64,000 nucleotides of DNA, from contig JAAXWS010000009.1 of the NCBI GenBank assembly GCA_013334865.1, forward strand, positions 1 through 64,000. The letters run 5' to 3'. Under the pieces are notes generated by a model, which searched no databases, was not told the DNA's origin, and saw only the letters and a program-made list of their open reading frames with translations. Below are positions 28,978 to 37,318 of the stretch, in pieces. A program made the position numbers and the translations under genes. Every line of letters starts with the position of its first letter. The stretch's first letter is position 1. The stretch comes from Chlorobiaceae bacterium. Lineage in GTDB: Bacteria > Bacteroidota > Chlorobiia > Chlorobiales > Chlorobiaceae.

Positions 28978-29523
28978 ATGTCAAGTGCAATCGCAAGCCG
29001 TCGATACGCATCAGCACTGCTTGATGTCGCCGTTGACGCTCATTTTCTGGAGACGGTTACCGCTGACCTTCAGTTGGTCCAGGAGACCCTCGCGGGGAGC
29101 CGTGAGCTCCAGCTGGCGCTCAAGAGCCCGCTGATCAAAGGCGATACGAAATTCCGCATCCTCGAGGAGATCTTCGACGGGAAGATCGGCGAAAAGACGA
29201 TGATTTTCCTCAAGCTGCTTTCGCACAAGAAGAGGGCCAACCTCATCGACGAAGTCGTTACCGAGTTCGGCACGCTCCTCGACGAGATGAACGGCTACCT
29301 CAACGCCGACGTGAAGAGCGCCGTGAAGCTCTCCGACGACCAGGCACGCGATCTGGTCAATGGCCTCTCCACCAGGACAGGCAAGAAGATCCGCGCGAAA
29401 ATGGCGCTCGACGAGTCGCTCATCGGCGGCTTCACCGTCAAGATCGGCGACACCATCCTCGACGGCAGTGTCAGCCACCAGCTTCAGCTGCTCAGGAAAT
29501 CCCTCTCATCCGAGATGGCCTGA
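28978..29523 (+). CDS. atpH: F1Fo ATP synthase subunit delta
   Basis: A 181-residue OSCP/delta subunit, joining the top of F1 to the b stalk. The N-terminal six-helix domain (about 1-105) and the C-terminal GGFTVKIGDTILDGSVSHQL segment, a family signature, are present. It is the last gene of this operon: a strong terminator follows at 29543 and no atpA, atpG, atpD or atpC is seen, so the F1 genes are encoded elsewhere, as is usual in Chlorobi as far as I recall. Confidence 0.93.
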   Translation: MSSAIASRRYASALLDVAVDAHFLETVTADLQLVQETLAGSRELQLALKSPLIKGDTKFRILEEIFDGKIGEKTMIFLKLLSHKKRANLIDEVVTEFGTLLDEMNGYLNADVKSAVKLSDDQARDLVNGLSTRTGKKIRAKMALDESLIGGFTVKIGDTILDGSVSHQLQLLRKSLSSEMA

Positions 29524-29542
29524 CCGGTACATAGATACATCG

Positions 29543-29574
29543 AAAAAAGCCTGCCGGGAAGCAGGCTTTTTTTT
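29543..29574 (+). terminator. Intrinsic terminator of the atp operon
   Basis: GCCTGC (29549-29554) pairs with GCAGGC (29561-29566) across a 6-base loop, extended by an A-run on the left (29543-29548) and eight T on the right. It starts 19 bp after the atpH stop. With A-runs on one side and T on the other it may act in both directions. Confidence 0.9.
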
Positions 29575-29595
29575 GTGCCTGTTAAAAGGTTATCT

Positions 29596-29623
29596 TTGTG
29601 CCCAGTACGAAAATTCGTATCAT
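29596..29623 (+). promoter_or_regulatory. Probable promoter of tRNA-Ala
   Basis: TTGTGC (29596-29601) and TATCAT (29618-29623) are separated by 16 bp. Predicted initiation falls a few bases before the mature tRNA 5' end at 29639. The hexamers match sigma-70 consensus at four to five positions each; this is a plausible but unproved site. Confidence 0.4.
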
Positions 29624-29638
29624 ACACGATTATGTTTC

Positions 29639-29711
29639 GGGGCTTTAGCTCAGTTGGTAGAGCGTCTCGTTCGCAATGAGAAGGTCAGGGGTTCGACTCC
29701 CCTAAGCTCCA
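29639..29711 (+). tRNA. tRNA-Ala (anticodon CGC)
   Basis: A 73-nt cloverleaf: acceptor GGGGCTT pairs with AAGCTCC, including the G3:U70 wobble pair that is the alanine identity element. The D arm is GCTC/GAGC, the anticodon stem TCTCG/TGAGA, and the loop TTCGCAA has anticodon CGC at 29672-29674. The T arm is AGGGG TTCGACT CCCCT. Discriminator A at 29711; the 3' CCA is not encoded. It reads GCG alanine codons, frequent in this GC-rich genome. Confidence 0.95.
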
Positions 29712-29861
29712 CAAAACCAGCCCGCCCCGCCTCGGGAGGTTTGCCGCTACCGGCGGCATCCGGATGTTCCGGCTGCATGAGTTTCCCGGCGCCAGCATCC
29801 TCCCAACCCCAAGAACGCGGTCGGGGCCTCTCTCGTTAACCTAGGTTTCAAGGATCCATCA

Positions 29862-30761
29862 ATGTTCCAATCGAATTCAGGAGTGCCGTTCCGCAGGTTC
29901 CTGCCCGTAATGCTCGGTACGACCCTATTGCTGTCGGCCTGCTCGTCATCAAAAGAGGTGGTCGACAAGGATCCGGTGCAGGCTCGCTACAACAAGGCCA
30001 TGGCGGACATGGAGAAGAGGGATTATGACAACGCCATCCTCAAGCTCGAGGGGCTGATGTTCTCCACAAGGGCGACGCCGCTCGAGGACAAGGTGCTGCA
30101 CAATCTCGCATCAGCCTATTTCCAGTCCAGGCAGTACCTGCTTTCGGCTGAAATCTACCGCCGCCTCCTGCAGCAGACGCCCGACTCCCCCTATGCGAAG
30201 GACGCCCAGTACCAGCTGGCCCGATCTTTCGAAAAGCTTTCTCCCCAGTTCGAGCTCGACCAGGAGTATACGGTCAATGCGATCAACGAGTTCAAAATCT
30301 ACCTCGACCAGTATCCGGCAGAGGATACGCAACGGGTCGCCAGCGATGTGGAGACCTACCGCGAACTGCTGAAGCTGAAGCCGGACAACGCCCAGTACAA
30401 GGCCAGGTATGAACAGGCCATGGCCGAGCTCTCCGAGCAGTCTCCAGCCAGGTATGCGAATGCGGCCATCGCCACGCTGCGTGAAAAGCTCGCCCACAAC
30501 CGGTATTCGATCGCCTCGCAATACGCAAGGCTCAGGAAGTACCGCCCGGCGGCCATGTACTACGACCAGGTCATCGCCAACTACTCCGATACCGTCTGGA
30601 ACGAACCCGCATGGATCGGCAAGATCGAGATGGCCGAGAAGCGCAGCAAGTGGTTCGAGGCGAGACAGGCCCTCGAACAGTACCTGCAGCACTTCCCGGA
30701 GAAGAAGGGTAAGGTCGACGCCACCTACAGGAGGGTGCTCAGGAAATTCTCCACTCCCTGA
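29862..30761 (+). CDS. bamD: Outer-membrane assembly lipoprotein BamD
   Basis: A 299-residue lipoprotein with signal peptide and lipobox LLLSAC (acylated Cys27). It contains TPR-like helical repeats in which residues 40-150 match the BamD pattern, e.g. YNKAMADMEKRDYDNAILKLE and SAEIYRRLLQQTPDSPYAKDA. BamD is the essential peripheral lipoprotein of the BAM complex that inserts beta-barrel proteins into the outer membrane, so a diderm envelope is implied. The C-terminal half (about 190-299) adds further helices. It is followed by nadD after 11 bp, probably one transcript. Confidence 0.9.
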   Translation: MFQSNSGVPFRRFLPVMLGTTLLLSACSSSKEVVDKDPVQARYNKAMADMEKRDYDNAILKLEGLMFSTRATPLEDKVLHNLASAYFQSRQYLLSAEIYRRLLQQTPDSPYAKDAQYQLARSFEKLSPQFELDQEYTVNAINEFKIYLDQYPAEDTQRVASDVETYRELLKLKPDNAQYKARYEQAMAELSEQSPARYANAAIATLREKLAHNRYSIASQYARLRKYRPAAMYYDQVIANYSDTVWNEPAWIGKIEMAEKRSKWFEARQALEQYLQHFPEKKGKVDATYRRVLRKFSTP

Positions 30762-30772
30762 CGGGGGCGGCT

Positions 30773-31360
30773 GTGCGTATCGGCGTTTTCGGCGGGTCGT
30801 TCGATCCGCCGCACAATGGACACCTTGCCCTCTGTATCCTCGCTTGTGAGCGGCTATGCCTCGACCGCCTGCTCGTCTCCGTCTCCAGGAATCCCTTCAA
30901 ATCAGCATCAGACGCCCCTGATATCCATCGGGAGCAGATGGCCGGAATGCTGGTCGCCGAACTCGACCGGTCATGCCGTAATGCGACGCTCGACACCCGC
31001 GAGCTCGAACATCCGGGTCCATCATTCACTGTTGAGCTGCTGCGCCGGCTGCGTGATGAATTCCCCGCCGACGAGCTGTTCCTGATCGTCGGGGAGGACA
31101 GTTACCGTGATATGCCGAAATGGATGGAGTCCGGGGCCATTCCAGGGCTCTGTACGATCGTCGTGTTCGGGCGCCCGGTCGCCGAAGTACCAGCCGGCAT
31201 CATGCATGAAGCGGAACGGCTGCCAGCAATTTTCGTGGAGTTCGATATGCCGGTTTCGGCTACCGGGGTCCGTGCCCTCCTCGCAAAAAAAGAGCCCGTG
31301 GCGCATCTTGTGCCACGGGCGATAGCTGCGTATATCGAGGCCAACGGTCTCTACCGCTGA
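30773..31360 (+). CDS. nadD: Nicotinate-nucleotide adenylyltransferase
   Basis: A 195-residue NadD, converting nicotinate mononucleotide and ATP to deamido-NAD. It starts at GTG 30773. The N-terminal GVFGGSFDPPHNGHLAL carries the GxFxxxHxGH nucleotidyltransferase motif; VGEDSYRDMPKW is the substrate-binding block, and the C-terminal VSATGVRALL corresponds to the ISSTxIR motif. The codons for residues about 171-183 also form, on the opposite strand, the terminator of the convergent argS operon. Confidence 0.93.
   Translation: MRIGVFGGSFDPPHNGHLALCILACERLCLDRLLVSVSRNPFKSASDAPDIHREQMAGMLVAELDRSCRNATLDTRELEHPGPSFTVELLRRLRDEFPADELFLIVGEDSYRDMPKWMESGAIPGLCTIVVFGRPVAEVPAGIMHEAERLPAIFVEFDMPVSATGVRALLAKKEPVAHLVPRAIAAYIEANGLYR
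31285..31320 (-). terminator. Intrinsic terminator of the argS operon, embedded in nadD
   Basis: On the minus strand GCCCGTGGC (31320-31312) pairs perfectly with GCCACGGGC (31302-31294) across a 9-base loop, then TC and seven T follow (31291-31285). It lies 59 bp past the argS stop. The whole element is inside the 3' coding region of nadD, so protein sequence and terminator function constrain the same bases. Confidence 0.85.
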
Positions 31361-31378
31361 GCTCCCTTCCCCTTGCGT

Positions 31379-33034
31379 TCACATCGATTCCGGGGCGGAG
31401 ATGCCCAGCAGGGCGAAGCCGTTCCTGAGCACCTGCCGCGTGCACAGGGAGAGTTCGAGCCTCGCCGTGCGGAGCTCGGGGTCGGCCTTCAGGATCGGGC
31501 ACTCCTGGTAGAATTTGTGGTACAGCTCGGCGATGCCGTGCAGGTATTCCACCATCTTCTGCGGCTCGAGGAATCTCAGGCAGGACTGGATCACCTCCGG
31601 GAAGTCCAGCAGCGCTGAGCCCAGTTCGATCTCGACCGGCTCGGTCAGGCGTTCGAGGCTTTCGCCGCCGGCGGAGGTTTCGTCGAAGCCGACCTCCTTC
31701 GAGGCCATCCTGAGCAGGCTGCAGATCCTCGCATGCGCATACTGGAGGTAGAACACCGGATTGTCCTTCGACTGCCTTTTCGCGAGGTCGATGTCGAAGT
31801 TCAGGTGCGAATCCTTGCTGCGCATGATGAAGAAGAGGCGGGTAGCGTCGGCGCCGACTTCGTCGATCAGCTCGTCGAGCAGGTCCGCGTTCCCCTTGCG
31901 GGTCGACATCTTGATCGTCTGGCCGCCGACCGTGGTGGTGACGAACTGGTTGATCGCCACGCGGATCCGGTCGGTATCGTAGCCCATGATCTTCAGCGCC
32001 TCGGCCACGTCGGGGTATTCGTCGATATGGTCCGCTCCGAAGACGTTCACGATCAGCGAGAAGCCCCGCTCGAACTTGGTCACGTGGTAGGCGATGTCCG
32101 GAAGCCGGTAGCTTGGGTCGCCCGACGACTTGACGAGCACCTTGTCCTTCTCCTGGCCGAGCTTCGTGGTCGTGAACCAGGTTGCGTTTTCGTGCCTCGA
32201 GATGAATCCTTTGGCGTCGAGCGCCTCGATGACCGACTGGTTCGGCGAGATGCCGTTTTCAGCGGCCTGGTAGAGGGTGTGCTCGTTGAAGAAGGAGTCG
32301 TGGTTGATCGAGAGCCTTGACAGGGTGTGCCTGATGGAGGAGAAGATGATCCCCTCGGCGGTCTCCTTGAAGATGGCGAGTCCTTCGGCCGAAGCGAGTC
32401 CGTCACCGTGCTCGATGAAGAGGGTCTCGGCGATGTCGCGGATGTAGTCGCCCTGGTAATGGCTGTCGGGGAATTCGACCGGGTGGCCGCAGCGCTCGAG
32501 GTAGCGGAACCGGACCGATTCGGCCAGGATCTGCATCTGGCGCCCTGCGTCGTTGAAATAGTATTCGCGGGTGACCTCGTAGCCCTGCGTTGCGAGGAGG
32601 TTTGCGATGCAGTCGCCGAGCACCCCGCCGCGGCCGCGGCCCACCGTCAGCGGTCCGGTCGGGTTGGCGCTCACGTATTCGACGATCGCCTTCCGGCCTG
32701 CGCCGATGTCCCGGGTGCCGAACGAGTCGCCGGAGGCGAGCACCTCGCGGACGGAACGCATGATGAACGCCGGGTCGAGGTGGAAGTTGACGAATCCCGG
32801 ACCGGCCACCTCCGACCTGGCCACGCTGCCTTCGGGGAATGAGAGGTGCCCGATCAGTTCGCCGGCAAGCTCTCGGGGATTCCTCTTCAGCTCCTTGCCA
32901 AGCAGGAACGCGATGTTCGTGGAGAAGTCGCCGAACTTCTTGTCGGCCGGTTTTTCGATCTGGATCTCCCTGTCGGTCTCAATGCCTGCGGAGCGTAGCG
33001 CCCCCTGGATGAACGGTATGAAGAAATCTCGCAT
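31379..33034 (-). CDS. argS: Arginyl-tRNA synthetase (variant HIGH motif)
   Basis: A 551-residue class Ia synthetase: N-terminal Add-1 domain (residues 1-110), Rossmann catalytic domain, the KMSKS-like loop KMSTRKGN, and a C-terminal DALR anticodon-binding domain (about 420-551). The HIGH signature, normally PLHVGHxRG in ArgRS with this ANPTGPL context, reads PLTVGRGRG (128-136), replacing both histidines. The protein is otherwise full length and must be functional unless a second argS exists. It is the third gene of the leftward trpS-HAD-argS unit, 6 bp after the HAD gene, with GAGGT before ATG 33034. Confidence 0.93.
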   Translation of the reverse strand: MRDFFIPFIQGALRSAGIETDREIQIEKPADKKFGDFSTNIAFLLGKELKRNPRELAGELIGHLSFPEGSVARSEVAGPGFVNFHLDPAFIMRSVREVLASGDSFGTRDIGAGRKAIVEYVSANPTGPLTVGRGRGGVLGDCIANLLATQGYEVTREYYFNDAGRQMQILAESVRFRYLERCGHPVEFPDSHYQGDYIRDIAETLFIEHGDGLASAEGLAIFKETAEGIIFSSIRHTLSRLSINHDSFFNEHTLYQAAENGISPNQSVIEALDAKGFISRHENATWFTTTKLGQEKDKVLVKSSGDPSYRLPDIAYHVTKFERGFSLIVNVFGADHIDEYPDVAEALKIMGYDTDRIRVAINQFVTTTVGGQTIKMSTRKGNADLLDELIDEVGADATRLFFIMRSKDSHLNFDIDLAKRQSKDNPVFYLQYAHARICSLLRMASKEVGFDETSAGGESLERLTEPVEIELGSALLDFPEVIQSCLRFLEPQKMVEYLHGIAELYHKFYQECPILKADPELRTARLELSLCTRQVLRNGFALLGISAPESM

Positions 33035-33040
33035 CGGTGT

Positions 33041-33754
33041 TTACCTCAATGTCGTTGTCCGCAGGCCTGTTGTTATGGCGTGCAGCGTTTCGGGACGGAG
33101 CCCTGAAAAGTCGTCGATGGTCGTGATGACGTTGTCGAAGCCGGCAAAGGCTTCCGGTGTGTTGGTGGTCGTGACGGCGACGCAGCGCATGCCCGCGGCG
33201 CCAGCCGCTTCCACGCCCGGCAGGGCGTCCTCGAACACGATGCACGATGCTGGGCTGGCCCCGAGCAGTTCTGCCGCCCTGAGGAAGGTCTCGGGATGCG
33301 GCTTGCCGTGACTCACCTGGTGCGCCCCCACCACCGCCTGGAACCGGGACTCGATGCCGAGCAGCCCGAGCACGTAGGCGATGTTCTTGGGGCCCGCGCC
33401 CGTACCGACACCAAGCAGGATGCCGGCGTCAGCCGCCGAGGCGAGGAATCCGTCGAGGCCGGGCATCGGCCTGATGGCGTCGCGGTTCATCACACGGTAG
33501 AGGATGTCCTTGAGTTCGGTCAGCCGTTCGGCCTTTTCGGCCGAGATCGACGGGTCGAGGAAGTAGCGGAGCACGTCGAGCCCCTTCATGCCGGCCGTCT
33601 CCACCAGGTAGCGCTCCGGGTCGAGCCCCTGCAGGCCGTAGTCGGCGAACAGGTCGACCCAGGACTGCGCGTGCATCCTCATGTTGTCGGTGAGCACGCC
33701 GTCCATGTCGAAGATGAACGCCTTCGGTTCTCCGCCGTTCATGCTGTTGTTCAT
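33041..33754 (-). CDS. HAD-superfamily phosphatase, beta-phosphoglucomutase/phosphatase-like
   Basis: A 237-residue HAD subfamily IA protein. Motif I is FDMDGVLTD (15-23) with nucleophile Asp16 and acid/base Asp18; a helical C1 cap follows (about 30-95); motif II is around GVGTGAGP, motif III the Lys of HGKPHPETF (149-157), and motif IV IVFEDALPGVEAA. This set fits beta-phosphoglucomutases and sugar-phosphate phosphatases; the substrate is not predictable. The start overlaps the trpS stop (ATGA), and argS follows after 6 bp. Confidence 0.85.
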   Translation of the reverse strand: MNNSMNGGEPKAFIFDMDGVLTDNMRMHAQSWVDLFADYGLQGLDPERYLVETAGMKGLDVLRYFLDPSISAEKAERLTELKDILYRVMNRDAIRPMPGLDGFLASAADAGILLGVGTGAGPKNIAYVLGLLGIESRFQAVVGAHQVSHGKPHPETFLRAAELLGASPASCIVFEDALPGVEAAGAAGMRCVAVTTTNTPEAFAGFDNVITTIDDFSGLRPETLHAITTGLRTTTLR

Positions 33755-34785
33755 GCGTGCAGCTCCCCGAGATGCATGGCCTCGCGGACTTCGGCCATGG
33801 TGGCGCCGGCGATGCGGCGGGCCTTCTGCTCTCCTTCGTGCAGTATCTGGCGGACCGTGTCCGGCTGAGCCTCGTACTGGCGGCGCCGTTCGAGCATGGG
33901 GGCGAGTTCGGCGGAGATCGCCGCAGAGCACATCTTCTTGCAGTCGACGCAGCCGAGCGAGCCGGAGCGGCACCCCTCTTCGATCGCGGGGAGCTCCTCC
34001 GGTTTCGTGAACTTCTGGTGGTAGCTCCAGACCGTGCACACCTCGGGACGACCGGGATCGTTCCTGCGGACCTTCTGCGTGTCGGTCACGGCGTTGCGCA
34101 TCTTCGACGCGATCTCGTCCGGCGTGTCGCTCAACAGGATCGTGTTGCCCAGCGACTTGGACATCTTCGCCTTGCCGTCCAGGCCGACCAGCCGCGAGAA
34201 CTTCGTGATCTTGGGGGACGGCTCCGGGAAGACCTCGCCGAGGATGCGGTGGGGGAAGTGGCTGTTGAACTTCCGGGCGATCTCCCTGGTGATCTCCACG
34301 TGGGGCAGCTGGTCCTCGCCGACCGGGACGACGTTGCCCTTGTAGAGCAGGATGTCGGCCGCCTGCAGCACCGGGTAGCCGAGGTGCCCGTAGGACATCG
34401 ACTCCATGTTCAGGTCGCGCACCTGCTCCTTTAGGGTCGGGTTCCGTTCGAGGCGGGCCGTGGTGATCAGGTTCGAGAAGATCAGGAACAGTTCGGCGTG
34501 CTCCTTGACCTGGGACTGCCGGAAGACGGGGCTTTTGTCGGGATCTACGCCGGCTGCGAGCCAGTCGATGAGCATGTCGATCGTATGGGCGTAGACGCTG
34601 CCCGTGTCGAGCGACGTGGTCAGGGTGTGGTAGTCGGCGATCAGGAAGCAGGTTTCGTAGGCCCTGGTCCCATCCGGTTGCAGCAGGTTCTGCTGTTCGA
34701 TCCAGTTCTCGAGCGCCCCTGTGTAGTGGCCGATGTGCAGCTTGCCGGTCGGCCGCATCCCGCTTAAAATCCTTTGTGTCGACAT
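33751..34785 (-). CDS. trpS: Tryptophanyl-tRNA synthetase
   Basis: A 344-residue class Ic synthetase that charges tRNA-Trp. The HIGH motif is in GMRPTGKLHIGHYTGAL (about 9-25) and the KMSKS motif is in KMSKSLGNTI, followed by the SDTPDEI adenylate-binding region and a helical C-terminal anticodon domain. It is the first gene of a leftward operon with a HAD phosphatase and argS, divergent from the SRP RNA gene. Confidence 0.95.
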   Translation of the reverse strand: MSTQRILSGMRPTGKLHIGHYTGALENWIEQQNLLQPDGTRAYETCFLIADYHTLTTSLDTGSVYAHTIDMLIDWLAAGVDPDKSPVFRQSQVKEHAELFLIFSNLITTARLERNPTLKEQVRDLNMESMSYGHLGYPVLQAADILLYKGNVVPVGEDQLPHVEITREIARKFNSHFPHRILGEVFPEPSPKITKFSRLVGLDGKAKMSKSLGNTILLSDTPDEIASKMRNAVTDTQKVRRNDPGRPEVCTVWSYHQKFTKPEELPAIEEGCRSGSLGCVDCKKMCSAAISAELAPMLERRRQYEAQPDTVRQILHEGEQKARRIAGATMAEVREAMHLGELHA

Positions 34786-34964
34786 ATCGCCGTGTTTCTT
34801 GGCCCTGCCGGAAAACCGCCATTGGCGGGCTATCTGTTAATTGTTTTCGAAGTTATGACAGTTCGGCTAAAGATAAAAGCGCGCTGTTTGTTTTTTGTCC
34901 CCGGAACGCTATATTAGACGACTTGTTTTTAATTGCATCGACAATAAAAACAAAGCCAGTTTAG

Positions 34965-35064
34965 GAGAGCAAGTCCTATACAACATTCTCTTGCCCAACC
35001 ATGTCAGGTCCGGAAGGAAGCAGCATCCGGCAATGTGAGTGTGTGATATAGTCAGCTTGCTCTC
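34965..35064 (+). ncRNA. ffs: Signal recognition particle RNA (4.5S type)
   Basis: The near-invariant SRP RNA core GTCAGGTCCGGAAGGAAGC lies at 35003-35021, including the GGAA tetraloop and the Ffh-binding internal loops. The ends pair as GAGAGCAAG (34965-34973) with CTTGCTCTC (35056-35064), giving an about 100-nt hairpin RNA of the short bacterial type. Seven T follow (35065-35071), so the closing helix doubles as terminator. A TTGTTT at 34923 with an A-rich -10-like stretch near 34945 may be the promoter. The 337-bp space between trpS and the DHS-like gene holds only this RNA and its flanks. Confidence 0.93.
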
Positions 35065-35122
35065 TTTTTTTGTTTCCTACGCAGCCACTTTAATCAGCAA
35101 AGCCAAAGATACAGGAGCCACC

Positions 35123-36172
35123 ATGCAGAAAGACGTGAAGAAAGGGGAGTTTCTGAAGGAACCGATCAGGCATATCGAGATCAAGAAGCACAACGTCGTT
35201 CCGATGGTCGAGCAGATGGCCGACATGGCCTTCCAGGCCCGGAACCTGGCCCGCGCGGCATCGATCGTCGACCTCATGCAGAAGGACAAGGATTGCGCCG
35301 TCATCCTGACGCTGGCCGGCTCGCTCATCAGCGCAGGCCTCAAGCAGGTCATCGTCGACATGCTCGAGAACAACATGGTGGACGTCATCGTCTCGACCGG
35401 CGCCAACATCGTCGACCAGGACTTCTTCGAAGCCCTCGGCTTCAAGCACTACAAGGGCAGCCAGTTCGCCGACGACTCCGAACTGCGCGAACTCGCCATC
35501 GACCGCATCTACGACACCTACATCGACGAGGACGACCTCCGCATCTGCGACGACACCACCGCCGTCATCGCCAACTCCATGCAGCCCGGCGCCTACTCAT
35601 CACGTGAATTCATCGTCGAGATGGGCCGCTACATCGAACAGAACGGGCACGACAGGAACTCCATCGTCTACAAGGCCTACGAGAAGGGCGTGCCGATCTT
35701 CTGCCCGGCATTCTCCGACTGCTCGGCCGGTTTCGGCCTGGTGCACCACCAGTGGAACAACCCCGACAGCCACGTCTCCATCGACTCGGTCAAGGACTTC
35801 CGCGAACTGACGAAGATCAAGATCGAGAACGACAGGACCGGCATCTTCATGATCGGCGGCGGCGTTCCGAAGAACTTCACCCAGGATATCGTCGTCGCCG
35901 CCGAAGTGCTCGGCTACGAGGAGGTCTCCATGCACACCTATGCGGTGCAGGTAACGGTTGCCGACGAGCGCGACGGCGCGCTGTCCGGCTCGACCCTGAA
36001 AGAGGCCAGCTCCTGGGGCAAGGTCGACACCGTCTTCGAGCAGATGGTCTACGCCGAAGCGACGCTCGCCATGCCGCTCATCGCCGGCTACGCCTACCAC
36101 AAGGGCAACTGGCAGGGCCGCACGGCAAAGAACTTCAACGCCATGCTCGACGCAAAAACCGTCAACGCCTGA
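35123..36172 (+). CDS. Deoxyhypusine synthase-like protein (probable polyamine aminobutyl-transfer enzyme)
   Basis: A 349-residue member of the deoxyhypusine synthase family, cytoplasmic and NAD-dependent. Residues 61-96 match the N-terminal DHS block ([23 protein letters not shown]), GGGVPKN (246-251) is the NAD-proximal loop, and EASSWGKV (294-301) places Lys300 at the position of the catalytic lysine of eukaryotic DHS. Bacteria lack eIF5A, so the acceptor is unlikely to be a protein lysine; homospermidine- or spermidine-forming activity is the better guess. ATG 35123 has AGGAG upstream. It lies between the SRP RNA gene and transaldolase, 11 bp before the latter. Confidence 0.85.
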   Translation: MQKDVKKGEFLKEPIRHIEIKKHNVVPMVEQMADMAFQARNLARAASIVDLMQKDKDCAVILTLAGSLISAGLKQVIVDMLENNMVDVIVSTGANIVDQDFFEALGFKHYKGSQFADDSELRELAIDRIYDTYIDEDDLRICDDTTAVIANSMQPGAYSSREFIVEMGRYIEQNGHDRNSIVYKAYEKGVPIFCPAFSDCSAGFGLVHHQWNNPDSHVSIDSVKDFRELTKIKIENDRTGIFMIGGGVPKNFTQDIVVAAEVLGYEEVSMHTYAVQVTVADERDGALSGSTLKEASSWGKVDTVFEQMVYAEATLAMPLIAGYAYHKGNWQGRTAKNFNAMLDAKTVNA

Positions 36173-36183
36173 GGAGGCCAGCC

Positions 36184-36852
36184 ATGAAATTCTTCATCGA
36201 TACGGCAAGTCTCGACGAGATCCGGGCAGCAGCAGAACTCGGCGTGCTCGACGGCGTCACGACCAACCCGTCGCTGATCGCCAAAATCGTCAGGGACCCG
36301 TCGAACTTCACCTACAGCGATTTCAAGGAGCATATCGCGAAGATCTGCGACATCGTCGACGGGCCGGTCAGCGCCGAGGTCACCACGCTGAAGGCCGAGG
36401 AGATGATCGCCCAGGGCGAGGACCTCGCCGCCATCCACGAGAATGTCGTCGTGAAGTGTCCGCTCACCGTGGACGGCCTCAAGGCCATCCGGCACTTCTC
36501 GCAGCAGGGCATCCGGACCAACGCCACGCTGGTCTTCTCGCCCAACCAGGCGTTGCTCGCCGCCAAGGCGGGCGCCGACTACGTCAGCCCCTTCGTGGGC
36601 AGGCTCGACGACATCAGCACCGACGGCATGGGCCTGGTCGAGCAGATCGTGACCATGTACGACAACTACGGCTACCTCACCGAGGTGATCGTGGCCAGCG
36701 TCCGCCACCCGCAGCACGTCGTCGAGGCCTCGATGATCGGCGCCGACATCGCCACCATCCCCTACCCGGTCATCAGGCAGCTGGCCAACCACCCGCTGAC
36801 CGACGCTGGCCTGAAGAAGTTCATGGAGGACGCCGCCGTGATGAAGCGGTAG
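36184..36852 (+). CDS. tal: Transaldolase (FSA/TalC type)
   Basis: A 222-residue short transaldolase with a single TIM barrel. It transfers dihydroxyacetone units between sugar phosphates in the pentose phosphate network. The start [24 protein letters not shown] (24-34), Schiff-base lysine Lys91 in [35 protein letters not shown] and the C-terminal TIPYPV block are typical. GAGGAG precedes ATG 36184. The gene follows the DHS-like gene closely and is followed by a strong terminator at 36909. The short form can also act as fructose-6-phosphate aldolase; transaldolase is more likely here. Confidence 0.93.
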   Translation: MKFFIDTASLDEIRAAAELGVLDGVTTNPSLIAKIVRDPSNFTYSDFKEHIAKICDIVDGPVSAEVTTLKAEEMIAQGEDLAAIHENVVVKCPLTVDGLKAIRHFSQQGIRTNATLVFSPNQALLAAKAGADYVSPFVGRLDDISTDGMGLVEQIVTMYDNYGYLTEVIVASVRHPQHVVEASMIGADIATIPYPVIRQLANHPLTDAGLKKFMEDAAVMKR

Positions 36853-36908
36853 TCGAAAGCCGTGACACGAAACACGTGACGCGAGACCAGCGTGACAAGG
36901 GATCAACA

Positions 36909-36941
36909 AAAAAGGAAGCCCGGCCCCGGCTTCCTTTTTTT
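36909..36941 (+). terminator. Intrinsic terminator after transaldolase
   Basis: GGAAGCC (36914-36920) pairs with GGCTTCC (36928-36934) across a 7-base loop, extended by A-run/T-run pairing and ending in seven T (36935-36941). It lies 57 bp after the transaldolase stop. Confidence 0.9.
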
Positions 36942-37003
36942 GTGTCGAAAATGCGTACATTTTCTGTGCAATCTTACGCCCCCTCCCCAGACATCTGTGA
37001 AAT

Positions 37004-37318
37004 ATGAATTTCGAATACGGCCCAACGCATACGGCTGGTTTCGGAAATGGTTACGCATGTGATTCGCGAAACCGGCGTTCTATACGTTTGCCGGGGTACG
37101 ATTACTCCCGGGGCGGAGCATATTTCGTGACCGTTTGCACGCAGGACAGGGCGTGTCTGTTTGGTGAGGTCGTAAACGGTGAAATGCGGTTGAATGATGC
37201 GGGGCGGATGATTCAGGTGGTCTGGGATGCAATCCCGGTCCATTATGCAGGTGTCGACATCGATGCATCCGTTGTCATGCCCGATCATATCCATGGCGTG
37301 ATTGTCCCCATTGGGGAT
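37004..37318 (+). pseudogene. Truncated RAYT (REP-associated tyrosine transposase) remnant
   Basis: The first about 103 codons match Y1/HUH RAYT transposases: RRSIRLPGYDYSRGGAYFVT (24-43), CLFGEV (51-56), and the metal-binding MPDHIHG (92-98) with His95 and His97. Homology stops right after this: no C-terminal helix with the catalytic tyrosine is present, and the sequence runs into palindromic repeats and the antisense end of rlpA. It is therefore probably inactive. The reading frame stays open to 37453 by chance. Lower GC than the flanks suggests acquired DNA. The ATG at 37004 has no good ribosome site. Confidence 0.65.

Noticed and set aside
33041-34822. 593-residue apparent protein joining an unknown domain to the HAD phosphatase
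   Set aside because: The first 350 residues are trpS read in the wrong frame; the HAD gene starts at the ATGA overlap at 33754.
34786-34840. T-box or attenuator in front of trpS
   Set aside because: Only a short CCGCC/GGCGG hairpin is present; no T-box sequence, specifier loop or antiterminator is visible.
36456-37007. Open frame spanning the 3' half of transaldolase and the following spacer
   Set aside because: It is out of frame with transaldolase, crosses a strong terminator and has Arg/Gln-rich shadow composition.
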